Below, in pieces: positions 25,506 to 35,800 of a stretch of 64,000 bases of DNA. How positions within the stretch are numbered: the first letter of the stretch is position 1; each line of letters begins with the position of its first letter. The position numbers were made by a program, and so were the translations under genes. Under the pieces are notes generated by a model, which made no database searches, was not told the DNA's origin, and saw only the letters and a list, made by a program, of their open reading frames with translations. This DNA is from CAZGTQ01 sp964528575 (GTDB taxonomy: Bacteria > Planctomycetota > UBA1135 > GCA-002686595): positions 1 to 64,000 of the forward strand of contig CAZGTQ010000332.1 in NCBI GenBank assembly GCA_964528575.1. The letters run 5' to 3'.

Positions 25506-26420
25506 ATGGACGCGTCCCAGCCCCCCTTGCTCCACCGCCTCGTGATGAACGCGATGCCGCTCGTGCCGACGAGCGTCATGCGACGGATCGCGGCCCGGTA
25601 CATCGCCGGCGAGACGCTCGAGGAGGCCCTCGCGAAGCTCGAGGAGCTGCGCGGACGCGGCTTCAGCGGCATCCTCGACCTGCTCGGCGAGGACGTGAAG
25701 CGCGAGGTCGCCGCGCGCGAGGTCGCCGACCGCTACCGCGAGGGCGCGCGGCGCATCGCCGAGCGCGGGCTCGACGCGTACGTGTCGATCAAGCCGACCC
25801 ACCTGGGGCTGCGGATCTCCGAGTCGCTGTGCCTCGAGCTCTACCGCTGTGTCGCCACGCGCTGCAAGGAGCTCGGGCTGTGGGTGCGCGTCGAGATGGA
25901 GGACCGCACGACGACCGACGCCACGCTGCGCGTCTTCGAGGCGCTGCGCGCGGACTTCGACAACGTCGGCATCGTGCTCCAGTCGCGGCTCTTCCGCACG
26001 CCCGATGACGTCGCCGCGCTCGCGCCCGGGCCGCTGTCGGTGCGCGTGGTCAAGGGCGTCTACCTCGAGCCGGCGTCGATCGCCCACACCGAGCCCGAGC
26101 CGATCCGCGACGCGTACGTCGCGCTGTGCCGGCAGCTCTTCGAGCGCGGCGCGCACCTCTCGTTCGCGACGCACGACGACGGGCTCGCGGCGCGGCTGCT
26201 CGCGCTCGTGCACGAGATGGGCGTCGGACTGGAGCGGTACGAGCTCCAGGTGCTGCTCGGGGTACGCGAGCCGCTGTGGGAGTCCTGGCGCGCGGGCGGG
26301 CACCCCGTGCGCGTGTACGTGCCGTACGGCCCCGATTGGCGCGCCTACAGCCAGCGGCGGCTGCAGAAGAACCCGGAGATGCTCGGGCACGTCATGCGCG
26401 CGACGCTGCGCATGGGCTGA
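25506..26420 (+). CDS. Proline dehydrogenase (monofunctional PRODH)
   Basis: 304 residues. The FAD-binding beta/alpha barrel has the PRODH motifs: SGILDLLGED, SIKPTHLGL, VRVEMED, VGIVLQSRLF, RVVKGVYLEP, SFATHDD, and the C-terminal RVYVPYGPDWRAYSQRRLQKNP in which paired Arg residues bind proline carboxylate. It oxidises proline to pyrroline-5-carboxylate and feeds electrons to quinone. It is a single-domain enzyme without the P5C dehydrogenase part of PutA, and no P5C dehydrogenase is in the window. An ATG six codons upstream at 25488 is possible but nearly abuts cutA. It ends just before the convergent phosphoesterase gene. Confidence 0.9.
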   Translation: MDASQPPLLHRLVMNAMPLVPTSVMRRIAARYIAGETLEEALAKLEELRGRGFSGILDLLGEDVKREVAAREVADRYREGARRIAERGLDAYVSIKPTHLGLRISESLCLELYRCVATRCKELGLWVRVEMEDRTTTDATLRVFEALRADFDNVGIVLQSRLFRTPDDVAALAPGPLSVRVVKGVYLEPASIAHTEPEPIRDAYVALCRQLFERGAHLSFATHDDGLAARLLALVHEMGVGLERYELQVLLGVREPLWESWRAGGHPVRVYVPYGPDWRAYSQRRLQKNPEMLGHVMRATLRMG

Positions 26421-26421
26421 G

Positions 26422-27183
26422 TCACTTCCCAACGGCCAGGCGCCGCGCCAGCATCTCGCTCAGCACGCCCGTGCTCTGGATCTTCTGCATCGTCGCGCGG
26501 AAGTCGTACGGGACGCGGTGCCACGTGATGCGGTCGTCCTCGAGCACGGCGTAGCACGCGCGGTTGTCGCCGTCGCGCGGCTGGCCCGTCGAGCCGACGT
26601 TGAGGAAGTACTGGCGACCCTCGTCGAGCGGGAGCGTGAGCGTGCTCTCCCCCGCCAGCCCGTGGAAGCGCAGGTCCTCGTCGTACAGGCCCGGGTGGTG
26701 CGTGTGGCCCGCGACGGCGATGCCCTCGAAGCTCGCGAAGACCGCGCGCAGCTTCTCGGGATTGAGGATGCCGTCGGTCGAGAGCACGTACTCGCGCACC
26801 TGGTCGCGCGGCGAGCCGTGCACGAAGTGGAAGCGCCCGATCTTCATCTCGAGCGGCAGGCTCTTCAGCCACTTCCAGCGCGCCTTCTTCTCGCTCGAGC
26901 TGTACCAGCGCGGCTGCATGCGCTTGCGCGTGTATTCGATCGCGCCGCGCGCGTGCGAGTTGAAGTCCGACGCGTCACGGAAGAGCGCGTCGTCGTGGTT
27001 GCCCATCAAGCACCACTGCGCGTGGCCGCGCACGACGTCGACGCAGAACTCGGGCTCCGGGCCGTAGCCGACGACGTCTCCGAGGCAGTAGAGCTCGCTG
27101 ACCGACTGCGACTGGATGTGCGCGAAGACGGCGTCGAGCGCCTCGCGGTTCGAGTGCAGGTCCGAGATGATCGCTGCCTTCAC
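26422..27183 (-). CDS. Calcineurin-like metallophosphoesterase (YfcE/MJ0936-like)
   Basis: 253 residues. All metal-binding blocks are present in order: DLHSN (residues 8-12), GDVVGYGP, GNHDD, HGSPR and GHTHHPG. The fold is that of small phosphodiesterases acting on nucleotides or other phosphodiesters. The GTG start overlaps the stop of nrnA (GTGA) and is preceded by GGAGG four bases upstream, so the start is well supported. Coupling to nrnA suggests a role in nucleotide or RNA-fragment turnover, which is an inference. Confidence 0.88.
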   Translation of the reverse strand: MKAAIISDLHSNREALDAVFAHIQSQSVSELYCLGDVVGYGPEPEFCVDVVRGHAQWCLMGNHDDALFRDASDFNSHARGAIEYTRKRMQPRWYSSSEKKARWKWLKSLPLEMKIGRFHFVHGSPRDQVREYVLSTDGILNPEKLRAVFASFEGIAVAGHTHHPGLYDEDLRFHGLAGESTLTLPLDEGRQYFLNVGSTGQPRDGDNRACYAVLEDDRITWHRVPYDFRATMQKIQSTGVLSEMLARRLAVGK

Positions 27184-28208
27184 GCGACCTCCTCCCGCTC
27201 GCCCTCCTCCGCTTCGAGCCGGCGCCGCGCCGCGGCCGTCACCCGCTCGCGCGCGACGTCGAGCGCAGCCTCGATCGTCGCGCCCGAGGCGCGCGCGTGG
27301 CCGCCGCCGCCGAACTCGGAGCACAGCGCCTGGACGTCGAACTCGCTCTTGCTCCGCGCGGACAGCTTGCACGTGCCGGGCTGCGACTCGCGCAAGAACA
27401 GCACGACCTCGACCGACTCGACCGAGCGCAGCACGTCGAGCACGACGTCGCTGTCGCGCAGCGGCAGGCGCGCGTCGTCCGCCAGGGTCCACGAGACGAC
27501 CGCGATACGCGCGCGGCTGTGGTACTCGAGGCGCGCGAGCAGCTCCCCCAGCGCGATCGGCTGCGTCGCGTCGTTGCGCTGGAAGATCGCGCGGTACAGG
27601 CGGGCGGGCTCGACGCCCGCGCCGACGAGCTCCGCCGCGACGCGCAGCGTCTCCGCGTCGGTGTTGCTGTAGCGGAACCAGCCGGTGTCGGTGACGAGCG
27701 AGGTGAACACCCCCGCGCGCGCGACGTCGTCGAGCGGTGCCTCGAGCGCGGCGGCGATGCGGTGGACGAGCAGCCCGGTCGCCGACGCCGTCACGTCGAT
27801 GAACGCCTCGTCCCACCACGGCTCGCCGTGGTGGATGTGGTGGTCGACGACGACCTTGCGGGACGCCGAGCGCCGCAACGGCTCGGCGAGCGCCCCACAG
27901 CGGTCGAGCTCGGAGATGTCGAGCAGCACGCACACGTCGTGGTCGGGCACATCGCCCCCTGCGTACGCGGCGTAGGCGCATTCCCGCGCCAGGTAGTCGA
28001 ACTGCGGCTCCGGCGGGTCGGGGTTCAGGATCCGGACCTCCTTGCCCAGCGCCTCGAGCACGCGCGCCAGCGCGGCCTGGGCCCCGATGCAGTCGCCGTC
28101 GGGGCGCACGTGCCCGACGAGCAGGAACCGCCGTCCCTCCCGCAGCACCGCCAGGGCGCGCTCCTGAGCGGCGTCGAGCGCAGGCTTGGACGAGCGGTCT
28201 TCTGTCAT
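27180..28208 (-). CDS. nrnA: DHH/DHHA1 phosphoesterase, NrnA-like oligoribonuclease
   Basis: 342 residues. The DHH domain has HVRPDGDCIGAQ, LLDISELDRCG and VVDHHIHHGE; the C-terminal DHHA1 substrate domain has FGGGGHARASGATI. The arrangement and length match bacterial NrnA, which degrades nanoRNA and can dephosphorylate pAp; related members hydrolyse cyclic dinucleotides. The ATG at 28208 gives the standard N-terminus; an upstream start ten codons earlier is possible. It is translationally coupled to the metallophosphoesterase. Confidence 0.9.
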   Translation of the reverse strand: MTEDRSSKPALDAAQERALAVLREGRRFLLVGHVRPDGDCIGAQAALARVLEALGKEVRILNPDPPEPQFDYLARECAYAAYAGGDVPDHDVCVLLDISELDRCGALAEPLRRSASRKVVVDHHIHHGEPWWDEAFIDVTASATGLLVHRIAAALEAPLDDVARAGVFTSLVTDTGWFRYSNTDAETLRVAAELVGAGVEPARLYRAIFQRNDATQPIALGELLARLEYHSRARIAVVSWTLADDARLPLRDSDVVLDVLRSVESVEVVLFLRESQPGTCKLSARSKSEFDVQALCSEFGGGGHARASGATIEAALDVARERVTAAARRRLEAEEGEREEVA

Positions 28209-28316
28209 CGGCTGGGCAGCGGCATCCGGGCCACGCAATGCATCGTGGGCTCCCGGGGGCGCAGGCTCCAGTCTACGGAAGAGCGCCCTGCCTCCGCAGC
28301 ACCGAGAGCTGCTCTC

Positions 28317-29597
28317 TCAGCTCGCCTCCGGCCGCGCGGAGGCGCGCAACGCCTGCCGGCCGCCGATCCAGACCGCCTCGACGGGCGGGAGCGCGCTCGT
28401 CAGCTCCTCGAGCAGCGCCGCCGCGCTCGGAGCGGCGCTCGCGAAGAGCACCGCGTCGGCGGCTCGGCCGGGCGCGAGGGTCCCGAGGAGGCGCCCCAGG
28501 CCCAGCGCGCGCGCGCCGCCGGCCGTCGCCATCATCCACGCGTCCGCGGGCGCGAGGCCGAGCGCGGCGCGCGCGAGGCGCATCTCGCGCCGCAGGTCGA
28601 GGTCCGCGTTGCTCGCGAGCGAGTCCGTGCCGAGCGCGAGCGCGCAGCCCGCGCGCCGGTAGCGCGCGAGCGGGAACGGCGCGCGAGCGAAGAACGCGTG
28701 CGAGCCCGGGCAGTGCACGACGCTCGCCCCGGCCGCGGCGACGCGCGCTGGATCGCCGCGCTCGGGCTCGTTGCCATGGACCAGCGCGGTGCGCGACCCG
28801 AGCAGCTTCGCGCGCGCGAGCAGCTCGAGCCCGCCCGCGCCCGGGCTCGCTCCCAAGAGGGGTGCGAACGGACCCTCGCCGCGCGCGAGCCAGGCGCGCT
28901 CCTCGGGCGTCTCCGCCCAGTGCACGGCGATCGGGAGGCGGCGGCGCGACGCGAGCTCGCCGAGCGCGCGCAGCAGCGCGGGGCTGCACGTGTGCGGAGC
29001 GTGCGGCGAGAGGCCCTCGAGACGGCGCGCGCGCGGCGGGAGGCGGCGGCGGAGCGCCGCGAGCACGTCGGCGCCGCGCTCGGCGGAGCCGGCGTCGAGC
29101 GCTTCGCGGTAGAGCACGACGCGCAGCGGCCCGCCGCGGAGCGCGCGCTCCCCCGCTCCGGTCGAGTCGACGTCGCCGACGCACGTCGTGCCGGTCGCGA
29201 GGCAGCGGCGCGCTCCGCGACGCGCGTCGCGCTCGAGCTCGCGCCCGGAGCGCTGCGCGCGCGCGGCGAGCACGTCGCGGACCCAATGCAGCATCGGCGC
29301 GCCCGCACAGAGCTGGCCCGCGAGCCCGCTCAGCTCGAGGTGCGCGTGCGCGTTGACGAGGCCGGCGGTGAGCGCGCCGTCGTGGCGCACGGCGCGCGCG
29401 CCCGTCGCGCGCTCGGCTCGCGCGACGGCGGCCGGCGAGCGCAGCACGCGCTCGACGCGGCCGTCGCGCACGATCAAGCCGGCGTCGGGGAGCGCGTGGT
29501 GCGCATCGACGAGCAGCCAGCGCGCGGCCAGGACGCGCGCGCGGGGCACGCGCGGCGCTCGCCGCGGTGCCCCGCTCGCTCGCCCTCGCGCGGGCAT
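28317..29597 (-). CDS. Amidohydrolase of the SsnA/TRZ-ATZ deaminase type
   Basis: 426 residues. The metal ligands of subtype III amidohydrolases are visible: NAHAHLELSG (HxH), the His in HWAETPEE, the downstream His in GNEPERGD/HCPGSHAFF, and the Asp in LGTDSLASN. The family deaminates purine-like or amine substrates. The NAHxHLELSG form also occurs in predicted aminodeoxyfutalosine deaminases of menaquinone biosynthesis, so that is one candidate, unproven. The first about 20 residues are Arg/Ala-rich and the true start may be slightly later. It follows the giant lipoprotein gene by 20 bases on the same strand. Confidence 0.82.
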   Translation of the reverse strand: MPARGRASGAPRRAPRVPRARVLAARWLLVDAHHALPDAGLIVRDGRVERVLRSPAAVARAERATGARAVRHDGALTAGLVNAHAHLELSGLAGQLCAGAPMLHWVRDVLAARAQRSGRELERDARRGARRCLATGTTCVGDVDSTGAGERALRGGPLRVVLYREALDAGSAERGADVLAALRRRLPPRARRLEGLSPHAPHTCSPALLRALGELASRRRLPIAVHWAETPEERAWLARGEGPFAPLLGASPGAGGLELLARAKLLGSRTALVHGNEPERGDPARVAAAGASVVHCPGSHAFFARAPFPLARYRRAGCALALGTDSLASNADLDLRREMRLARAALGLAPADAWMMATAGGARALGLGRLLGTLAPGRAADAVLFASAAPSAAALLEELTSALPPVEAVWIGGRQALRASARPEAS

Positions 29598-29617
29598 GCT
29601 CTCGTGGACGGCGCCGA

Positions 29618-32600
29618 TCAGTCCGGCTGCGCCTGGATGCGGAAGTTGGTGACGCCCTGGATCACGTTCGGCACGAGGCCGGTCGACTGATCGAAGATCA
29701 CCTGGAACCGGATCATGTTGGAGCGGCGGCCGCCCGCTTCCTCCGGGCCGAGGAAGTCCCAGTACGTGTTGAGCTCGGCCGGGTGACGCACCCAGCCGGT
29801 CAGCGAGTCGGGCGCGATCGCCGAATTCTCGCCGCTCAGCGGCAGCTCGCAGAAGTCGAGGATCTCCGCGACGGAGCGCGCGCCCTGGAAGCGCACGACG
29901 ACGGGCGAGGCGTTCGCGCCCAGCAGGTCGCTGCCGACCAGCTCCTCGACCGACGTCGGCAGGATGCCGTTCGGGCCGCGGAACGGGATGGGATCGAGCC
30001 CGGGGAAGTTCAGCACGAGGTCCATGTTCCAACCGAGCGTGCCCCCGACCGGCTCGTCCTCGGCGAACTCGACGGCGAAGAAGTTGCCCTGGGGCAGCAT
30101 CCAGCACGACTGCGCGCCGGAGAGCGCGGCCATGCCGGTGCTCTTCGCAGTCAGCGTCCCGAGCGACAGGATCTGCGAGGAGGACGGATCGGCCGCGCTG
30201 AACGGACTGATCTTCTGCGCCTCGATCGTCGGCAGCAGCGTCTGGGTGATCGTCTCGAGCCGAACCAGCCCCGCCCCGCCGGGTCCGCCGACGGAGTTGC
30301 CGCCGCCCTTGCCGCCGGGGCCGCCGCCCACGTCGAGGCGACCGGGCGTCGCCGCGATCTGCAGCGTGCGCGACTGGAGCAGGATCGCGCCGCCCGCGCC
30401 CCCGCCGCCGGGCGCGGCCGACCGATCGGTGCTCGGCTGCCCGGTCACCATGAGGCCGAAGGACGAGCCGCCCCCTCCGCCGCCCGCGTCGACGACGCCG
30501 TCGACGGTGACGCTGCGGCCCGCATTGACCTGGATCGCGCCGCCCCCGCCGCCGCCGCCCGCGCCGGAGTGCGAGCGGTACTCGCTGATCAGCGGCGGGT
30601 TGCCGGGCGGGTCGGAGCTGCACGGCGGGATCGCGTTGAAGACGCCGCTCGTCCTCGTCGTGTGGACGCTCGCTCCGCCGCCGCCGCCGCCGGCACCGCC
30701 GCGCAGGTTGCCGGCGTCGGGGTCGAGCTGCATGACGGTCGGCGTGATCCCGACCTCGGCGGACGACCCGCCCGGCGTCGGGCCGGGCAGCGCGGGCGGA
30801 GGAACCGGCAGGAGCGGGGGCGACGTGATGCCGACGCCGCCGTCGGTCGCGTAAGCCCCGCCGCCGCCCGAGGCGCCGATCATGTCGGTCGCGCACAGGA
30901 AGACGTTGTTGAACTCGACGACGCCCCAATCGGTCGTCGAGCTCGGCAGCACCGGCGGCCAGTGCACGCCGCCCGGTCCCGCGCCGGGACCGCCCGGCAA
31001 TCCGCCGACGCCGCCGCCCTCGCCCCCGTCGATCATCGCGCCGGGGTTGACGACGCCGTTGTTCGGCGGAGTGAGCGTGAGGAGGTTGGAACCGGCGTTG
31101 TTGGGGCGGTCGGCGCCCTGGCCGCCGCTGCCGGCGGCGGGGCCACCCGGGCCGCCCGCTCCGCCGTCGAGCAGGTTCGAGGGCTGGCCGACCGTGCCGT
31201 CGGTGTCTTGGGGTGGCAAGCTCCCCGTCGCGTCGACGACGCCCTGGATCAGGACCTCGCCGCGGCCGAAGACGCGCGCCGGACGGCGACCGCGGAAGCG
31301 CAGCACGCCGCCGGTGCGGACCGTGACCGACGAGAACGGGAACTGTCCGTCGGTGATCTGCACCTGCGGGATCTCGCCGGGCACGACGTCGGCCGCGCCG
31401 AGGGGGATCACGTCGAGGTTCTGGAACGTGTTCACGGCGGTCGGGAACGACAGGCACGCGGCCTCCGTGCAAAGGGTGACCTCCTGCCCCGTGGGAACCA
31501 CGAGGTCGCCGGCGTAGCCGGGGCCGCCCGAGGCACCCGGGAGCAGCACCCCGACGTCCGACCACACCGCGCCGGTGCGCGCGTCGTCGCGGTTGAGCGC
31601 ATCGACGAACTGCTCGCCGCCGGTCGGCAGCACGATCGGCGCGAAGATCAGCACCTCCGGCGTGAACGTGAACTGCCCGGCGTTCTGGACCGGGTTGCCG
31701 CCGAGGTCGACGACGGTCGCCGGCACGCGCACGACGATCTTGCGCTTGTTCGCTTGAGAGCCGGCGGACGGGAAGCCCGCGGACGGGGTGAACACGACGG
31801 TCGTCTTCAACGCGCTCTGGTCGACCGCGATCGTGTACGACCCGAAGATCGCGAGCTGATCGCTCGCGTCGTTCACGTTCCCGTCCGGATCGACGGCCAC
31901 CTCGAGGAAGTCGGACGTCTGCGTGATCGGGTTCACCAGCGTCGCGGGGTTCATCACGTCGTTGAAGACGAACCGGATCGGCGAGTCGCGGAACACGTCG
32001 ACCGCGCCGGCCGCCGGCTGCTGGAACGCGATCTCGGTCGGGTTGCCGTTCGGGTCCGTCGCGGTCACGACGTCGACCAGCACGTCGACTTGCGGGGCGC
32101 CCGGCACGGGGTCGTTGACACCCTCCGACGCCGCGACGGTGCACAGCAGGCGCACCGCGTTCGGCTTGCCGTCGGCGCTCTCGATGTACGGCGGCGGGTC
32201 GACCGTCACTCCGGGGATGCGGATCGTGTAGGACTGGCCGAGCTCGAGACCGAAGACGGGGCTGCCCGACGAGTCGAACGTCAGCGCGGGCCGGAAGATC
32301 ACGCGACCCGGCGTGCTGGGGTCGATCTCGAACGACCCCGCGGGCGCCTTGCCGGTCGAGACCTCGGTCACCTGGAACGTGCTCTTCGTCACCGAGGAGA
32401 GCTTCACGGCCCGAGAGAACAGGACCGAGATCTCCTGGTTGACGAAGATGTTGAGCGTCCCGCAGCTCACCTGCGTGCCCGAGAGGCCGTTGCTGCAGCC
32501 CAGCGAGCACCCGATCACGGCGAAGTCGCTCGCTCCGCCGTTGGGCGTCTCGAAGTCCGACGACGTTCCTCCGCCGCCGGAACAGGCCGCGACGAGGGAC

Positions 32601-32653
32601 AGGGGAAGGGCGAGCAGGACGGCTCGCGCGAGCTTCGTGGTGGTGGAGATCAT
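29618..32653 (-). CDS. Giant Gly-rich, Ig-like lipoprotein (copy 1 of a tandem pair)
   Basis: 1011 residues. The signal peptide ends in lipobox LVAAC (Cys24), followed by a SGGGG linker. Residues about 40-330 hold SbsA-type Ig-like segments (VNQEISVLFSRAVKLSSVTK; AVDVFRDSPIRFVFNDVMNP). Residues about 430-800 are extremely Gly-rich (GGAGGPGGPAAGSGGQGADR and many similar) and alternate with beta strands such as GGAILLQSRTLQI, resembling beta-helical surface proteins. The C-terminal about 160 residues are non-repetitive and end in FRIQAQPD. The whole plan is shared with the adjacent upstream gene, a tandem duplication. It is probably a cell-surface structural or adhesive lipoprotein; no enzymatic motif is seen. 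Confidence 0.8.
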   Translation of the reverse strand: MISTTTKLARAVLLALPLSLVAACSGGGGTSSDFETPNGGASDFAVIGCSLGCSNGLSGTQVSCGTLNIFVNQEISVLFSRAVKLSSVTKSTFQVTEVSTGKAPAGSFEIDPSTPGRVIFRPALTFDSSGSPVFGLELGQSYTIRIPGVTVDPPPYIESADGKPNAVRLLCTVAASEGVNDPVPGAPQVDVLVDVVTATDPNGNPTEIAFQQPAAGAVDVFRDSPIRFVFNDVMNPATLVNPITQTSDFLEVAVDPDGNVNDASDQLAIFGSYTIAVDQSALKTTVVFTPSAGFPSAGSQANKRKIVVRVPATVVDLGGNPVQNAGQFTFTPEVLIFAPIVLPTGGEQFVDALNRDDARTGAVWSDVGVLLPGASGGPGYAGDLVVPTGQEVTLCTEAACLSFPTAVNTFQNLDVIPLGAADVVPGEIPQVQITDGQFPFSSVTVRTGGVLRFRGRRPARVFGRGEVLIQGVVDATGSLPPQDTDGTVGQPSNLLDGGAGGPGGPAAGSGGQGADRPNNAGSNLLTLTPPNNGVVNPGAMIDGGEGGGVGGLPGGPGAGPGGVHWPPVLPSSTTDWGVVEFNNVFLCATDMIGASGGGGAYATDGGVGITSPPLLPVPPPALPGPTPGGSSAEVGITPTVMQLDPDAGNLRGGAGGGGGGASVHTTRTSGVFNAIPPCSSDPPGNPPLISEYRSHSGAGGGGGGGAIQVNAGRSVTVDGVVDAGGGGGGSSFGLMVTGQPSTDRSAAPGGGGAGGAILLQSRTLQIAATPGRLDVGGGPGGKGGGNSVGGPGGAGLVRLETITQTLLPTIEAQKISPFSAADPSSSQILSLGTLTAKSTGMAALSGAQSCWMLPQGNFFAVEFAEDEPVGGTLGWNMDLVLNFPGLDPIPFRGPNGILPTSVEELVGSDLLGANASPVVVRFQGARSVAEILDFCELPLSGENSAIAPDSLTGWVRHPAELNTYWDFLGPEEAGGRRSNMIRFQVIFDQSTGLVPNVIQGVTNFRIQAQPD

Positions 32654-32833
32654 GGACGGATGCGGGGTCGGAGCCGAGCGGGCCGAGCGGTCCGCGGCGG
32701 AAGCGTCCGGGGAGGGACGAGCGGGGCAAGCCCCTCGGCGGCCATGGTGGTCGGCTCGCGGAGGCGCGGTCGTACGTCGGGGCAGCGTGGGGCGAGCCAT
32801 CATGAGTTCGCGTCGGAGCGGCGCGCCAGCGCT

Positions 32834-32868
32834 CTCCCTCGCGGCGGGACGCGCCCGCCGCGAGGGAG
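32834..32868 (-). terminator. Strong GC hairpin after the second giant lipoprotein gene
   Basis: Perfect 15-bp arms (left ctccctcgcggcggg) around a 5-base loop, 15 bases downstream of the stop at 32884. There is no T-tract. It is likely a terminator or processing hairpin separating the two paralogous genes. Confidence 0.65.
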
Positions 32869-32883
32869 CTCCGGCGCGCGCCG

Positions 32884-35800
32884 TCAATCGGGTTGAGCGA
32901 GGATGCGCAGGTTCGTGACGCCTTGAATCACGCCGGGCACGAGCCCCGTGTTCGGATCGAAGACGACTTGGAAGCGGACCATGTTCGGCTTGCGCCGCGT
33001 CGCCTCTTCCGGTCCGAGGGAGTCCCAGTAGTCGTTGAGCTCGGCCGGGTGGCGCACCCAGCCCGTGAGGGACTCGGGCACGACCTCGGCGTCGATGCCG
33101 TCGAAGTCGACGTCGCAGAAGTCCTCGACGTTGCCGAGGGCGCGCACGCCCTGGAACCGCACGACGACGGGCGCCGCGTTGGGGCCGAGCAGGTCGGTGC
33201 CGACGAGCTGCTCGACCGACGACGGCAAGCCGCTCGGCGCGCGGAACGGGATCGGATCGAGGCCGGGGAAGTTCAGGACGACGTCCATGTCCCAGCCGAA
33301 CACGCCGGCGAGGGCGTCGTCCTCGACGAATTCGACGACGAAGAAGTTGCCCGGCGGCTTCATCCAGCAGGACTGTCCGCCGGAGAGAGCGTTCGGCCCG
33401 GCCGTGGGCACGTCGAGCTGGCCGACGGACAGGAAGGCGCTCGACGTCGGGTCGAGCGGGTCGAACGGGGTGATCTTCGGCGCCTCGACGGCCGCGCTCG
33501 GAGCGGCGAGCGACTCGAGGCGCACGAGGCCCGCGCCGCCGTTGCCACCGAGCGAGTTGCCGACGCCGTCGCCGCCGGGGCCGCCGCTCACGTCGATGCG
33601 CCCGGTCCCGCCGCCGATCTGCAGATCGAGCGCCTGGACGAGCACGGCGCCGCCCGAGCCGCCGCCGCCGGGGGCCGCGGACCCGAAGACGCTCGTCTGG
33701 CCGGGCACGAGCAGCCCGAGGCTGCCGCTGCCCGCTCCGCCCGTGCAGTCGATGATGCCGTCGAGCACCGCGATCCGGCCCGCGACCAGTTGCACCGCGC
33801 CGCCGCCGCCGCCGCCGCCGGCCGCGCTGTGCGAGCGGTAAGCGGTGATCAACAGTTGCGGCTGCGGGATCTGCGGCATCCCGCAGTTGAACGCCTGGCC
33901 GTTGGTCTGCGTCGTGTGGATGCTCGCGCCGCCACCGCCGCCGCCGGAGCCGCCGCGCAGGTTGCCCGCCTCGGGGTCGAGCTCCATCACGACCGAGTCG
34001 ATGCCGACCTCGGCCGAGGAGCCGCCGGGCGTGTTCGGCGGCAGCGAGGGTGCGGGCACGCCCGGCAGCAGCGCGGGGATCGCCAGCCCCAGGCCTCCGT
34101 CGGTCGCGTAGCCGCCACCGCCGCCCGCGCCGCCGACCTGATCGGTGAAGCACGAGAAGAAGTTGTTCGTCTCGAGGCCGCCGAACATCGACGTCGACGT
34201 CGGCAGCGCGGTCGGCCAGTGCGGGCCGCCCCGGCCGCGGCCCGGACCGCCCGGGACGCCGCCGACGCCCTCGCCGGCGCCTCCGTCGACGACCGCACCG
34301 GGGTTCGAGATGCCGTTCACTCCCGGCGGGAGCGTGAGCAGGTTCGTGCCGGTGTTGTCGGGACGGTCGCCGCCGTCGCCGCCCCTGCCCCCGGCCGGGC
34401 CGCCGCCGGCGCCGGGCTCGCCGCTCGGGAGGTTCGAGCGGTGGCCACCGACGGCGACTTGACCGACCGGCGCGTCGCCCGACGCGTCGAGCACGCCGGC
34501 GTAGACCGCTTCACCGCGCGCGAGGAGCCGTCCCGGACCGCTCCCCGCGAGCTCGAGCAGGGCACCGGGGGCGACGTTGACGCTCGCGAAGGGGAAGATG
34601 CCGTCGGTCACCTCGATCATCGGGACCTGGCCCGGCACGACCACGTCGGGCCCGAGCGGCAGGACGCCGATGTTCTGGATGACGGTCTGGGCGCCGGGGA
34701 AGGACGCGCAGTCGCCGGTGCACAGCGTGAGCGCTTGCGCGCCCCCGACGACGAGGTCGCCGAGGTAGCCGGCGCCGCCGAAGCCCGGGCCGAGGAACCC
34801 GGCGTTCGTCCAGAGCGCGCCGGTGCGACGCGCGTCGCGGTTCGTCGCGTCGGTGAACTGCTCCCCGCCGGGAGGCAGCATCGCCTGCGGGAAGGAGAGC
34901 AGCTCGGGCGTGAACACGACCTCCCCCGCGTTCTGGAGGGGGTTGCCGCCGAGGTCGGACACGACCGAGGGGATCCGGACGACGATCTTGCGCTTCTCCG
35001 GCGCCGAGCCCGCCGAGGGGTAGCCCGACGTCGGCGTGAAGACGACGGTCGTCTCGAAGTTCGCCTCGTCGAGGTCGAGGTCGTACGTGCCCTCGATCGA
35101 CAACTGGTCCGACGGGTCCTGCACGTTGCCGTCGGCATCGACCCACACCGAGAGGAAGTCCGACTGACCGGTGACCGGGTTCACGAGCGTCGCCGCGTTC
35201 ATCAGGTCGTCGAAGAGGAACCGGATCGGCGACATGCGGAAGACGTCGACCGCGCCGTCCGCCGGCTGGTTCAGCGCGAACTGGGTCGGGTTGCCCTGCG
35301 CGTCCGTCGCCGTGACGACGTCGACGAAGACCTCGACCGTCGGCGCGCCGGCGACGGGGTCGTCGACGCCGAGCGACGCGGCGACGGTGCACGCCACGCG
35401 CGTCTGGTTCGGCTTGCCGTCGACGCTGCGCACGTACGGCGGCGGATCGGTCGCCGCGCCGGGGATCCGCACGTTGTAGCTCGAGCCCGCCTTGAGACCG
35501 AAGACAGGGTTGCCCTGCGTGTCGAACGTGAGCGAAGGCCGGAAGATCAGGCGGCTCGGCGTCGTCGGGTCGAGGGTGAACGCGCCCGTCGGCGAGCCTC
35601 CGGTCGACACCTCGACGACCTGGAACGTGTTCTTGTCGACCGTGTCGAGGTCGACCGAGCGCGAGAACAGGACCGCGATCTCCTGGTTGACGAAGACGTC
35701 GACCGTGCCGCAGGAGACCTGCGTCCCGGAGAGACCGTTGCTGCAGCCGAGGGTGCAGGAGACGACGGCGAAGGTGCTCGCTCCGCCGTTGGGCGTCTCG

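Noticed and set aside
28317..32729. A continuous minus-strand frame of about 1470 codons that joins the amidohydrolase to an Arg-rich sequence across the giant lipoprotein gene.
   Set aside because: The upstream two thirds are a shadow of the lipoprotein gene: low-complexity Arg/Pro-rich, no domain, and the lipoprotein frame has signal peptide, lipobox and a paralogue.
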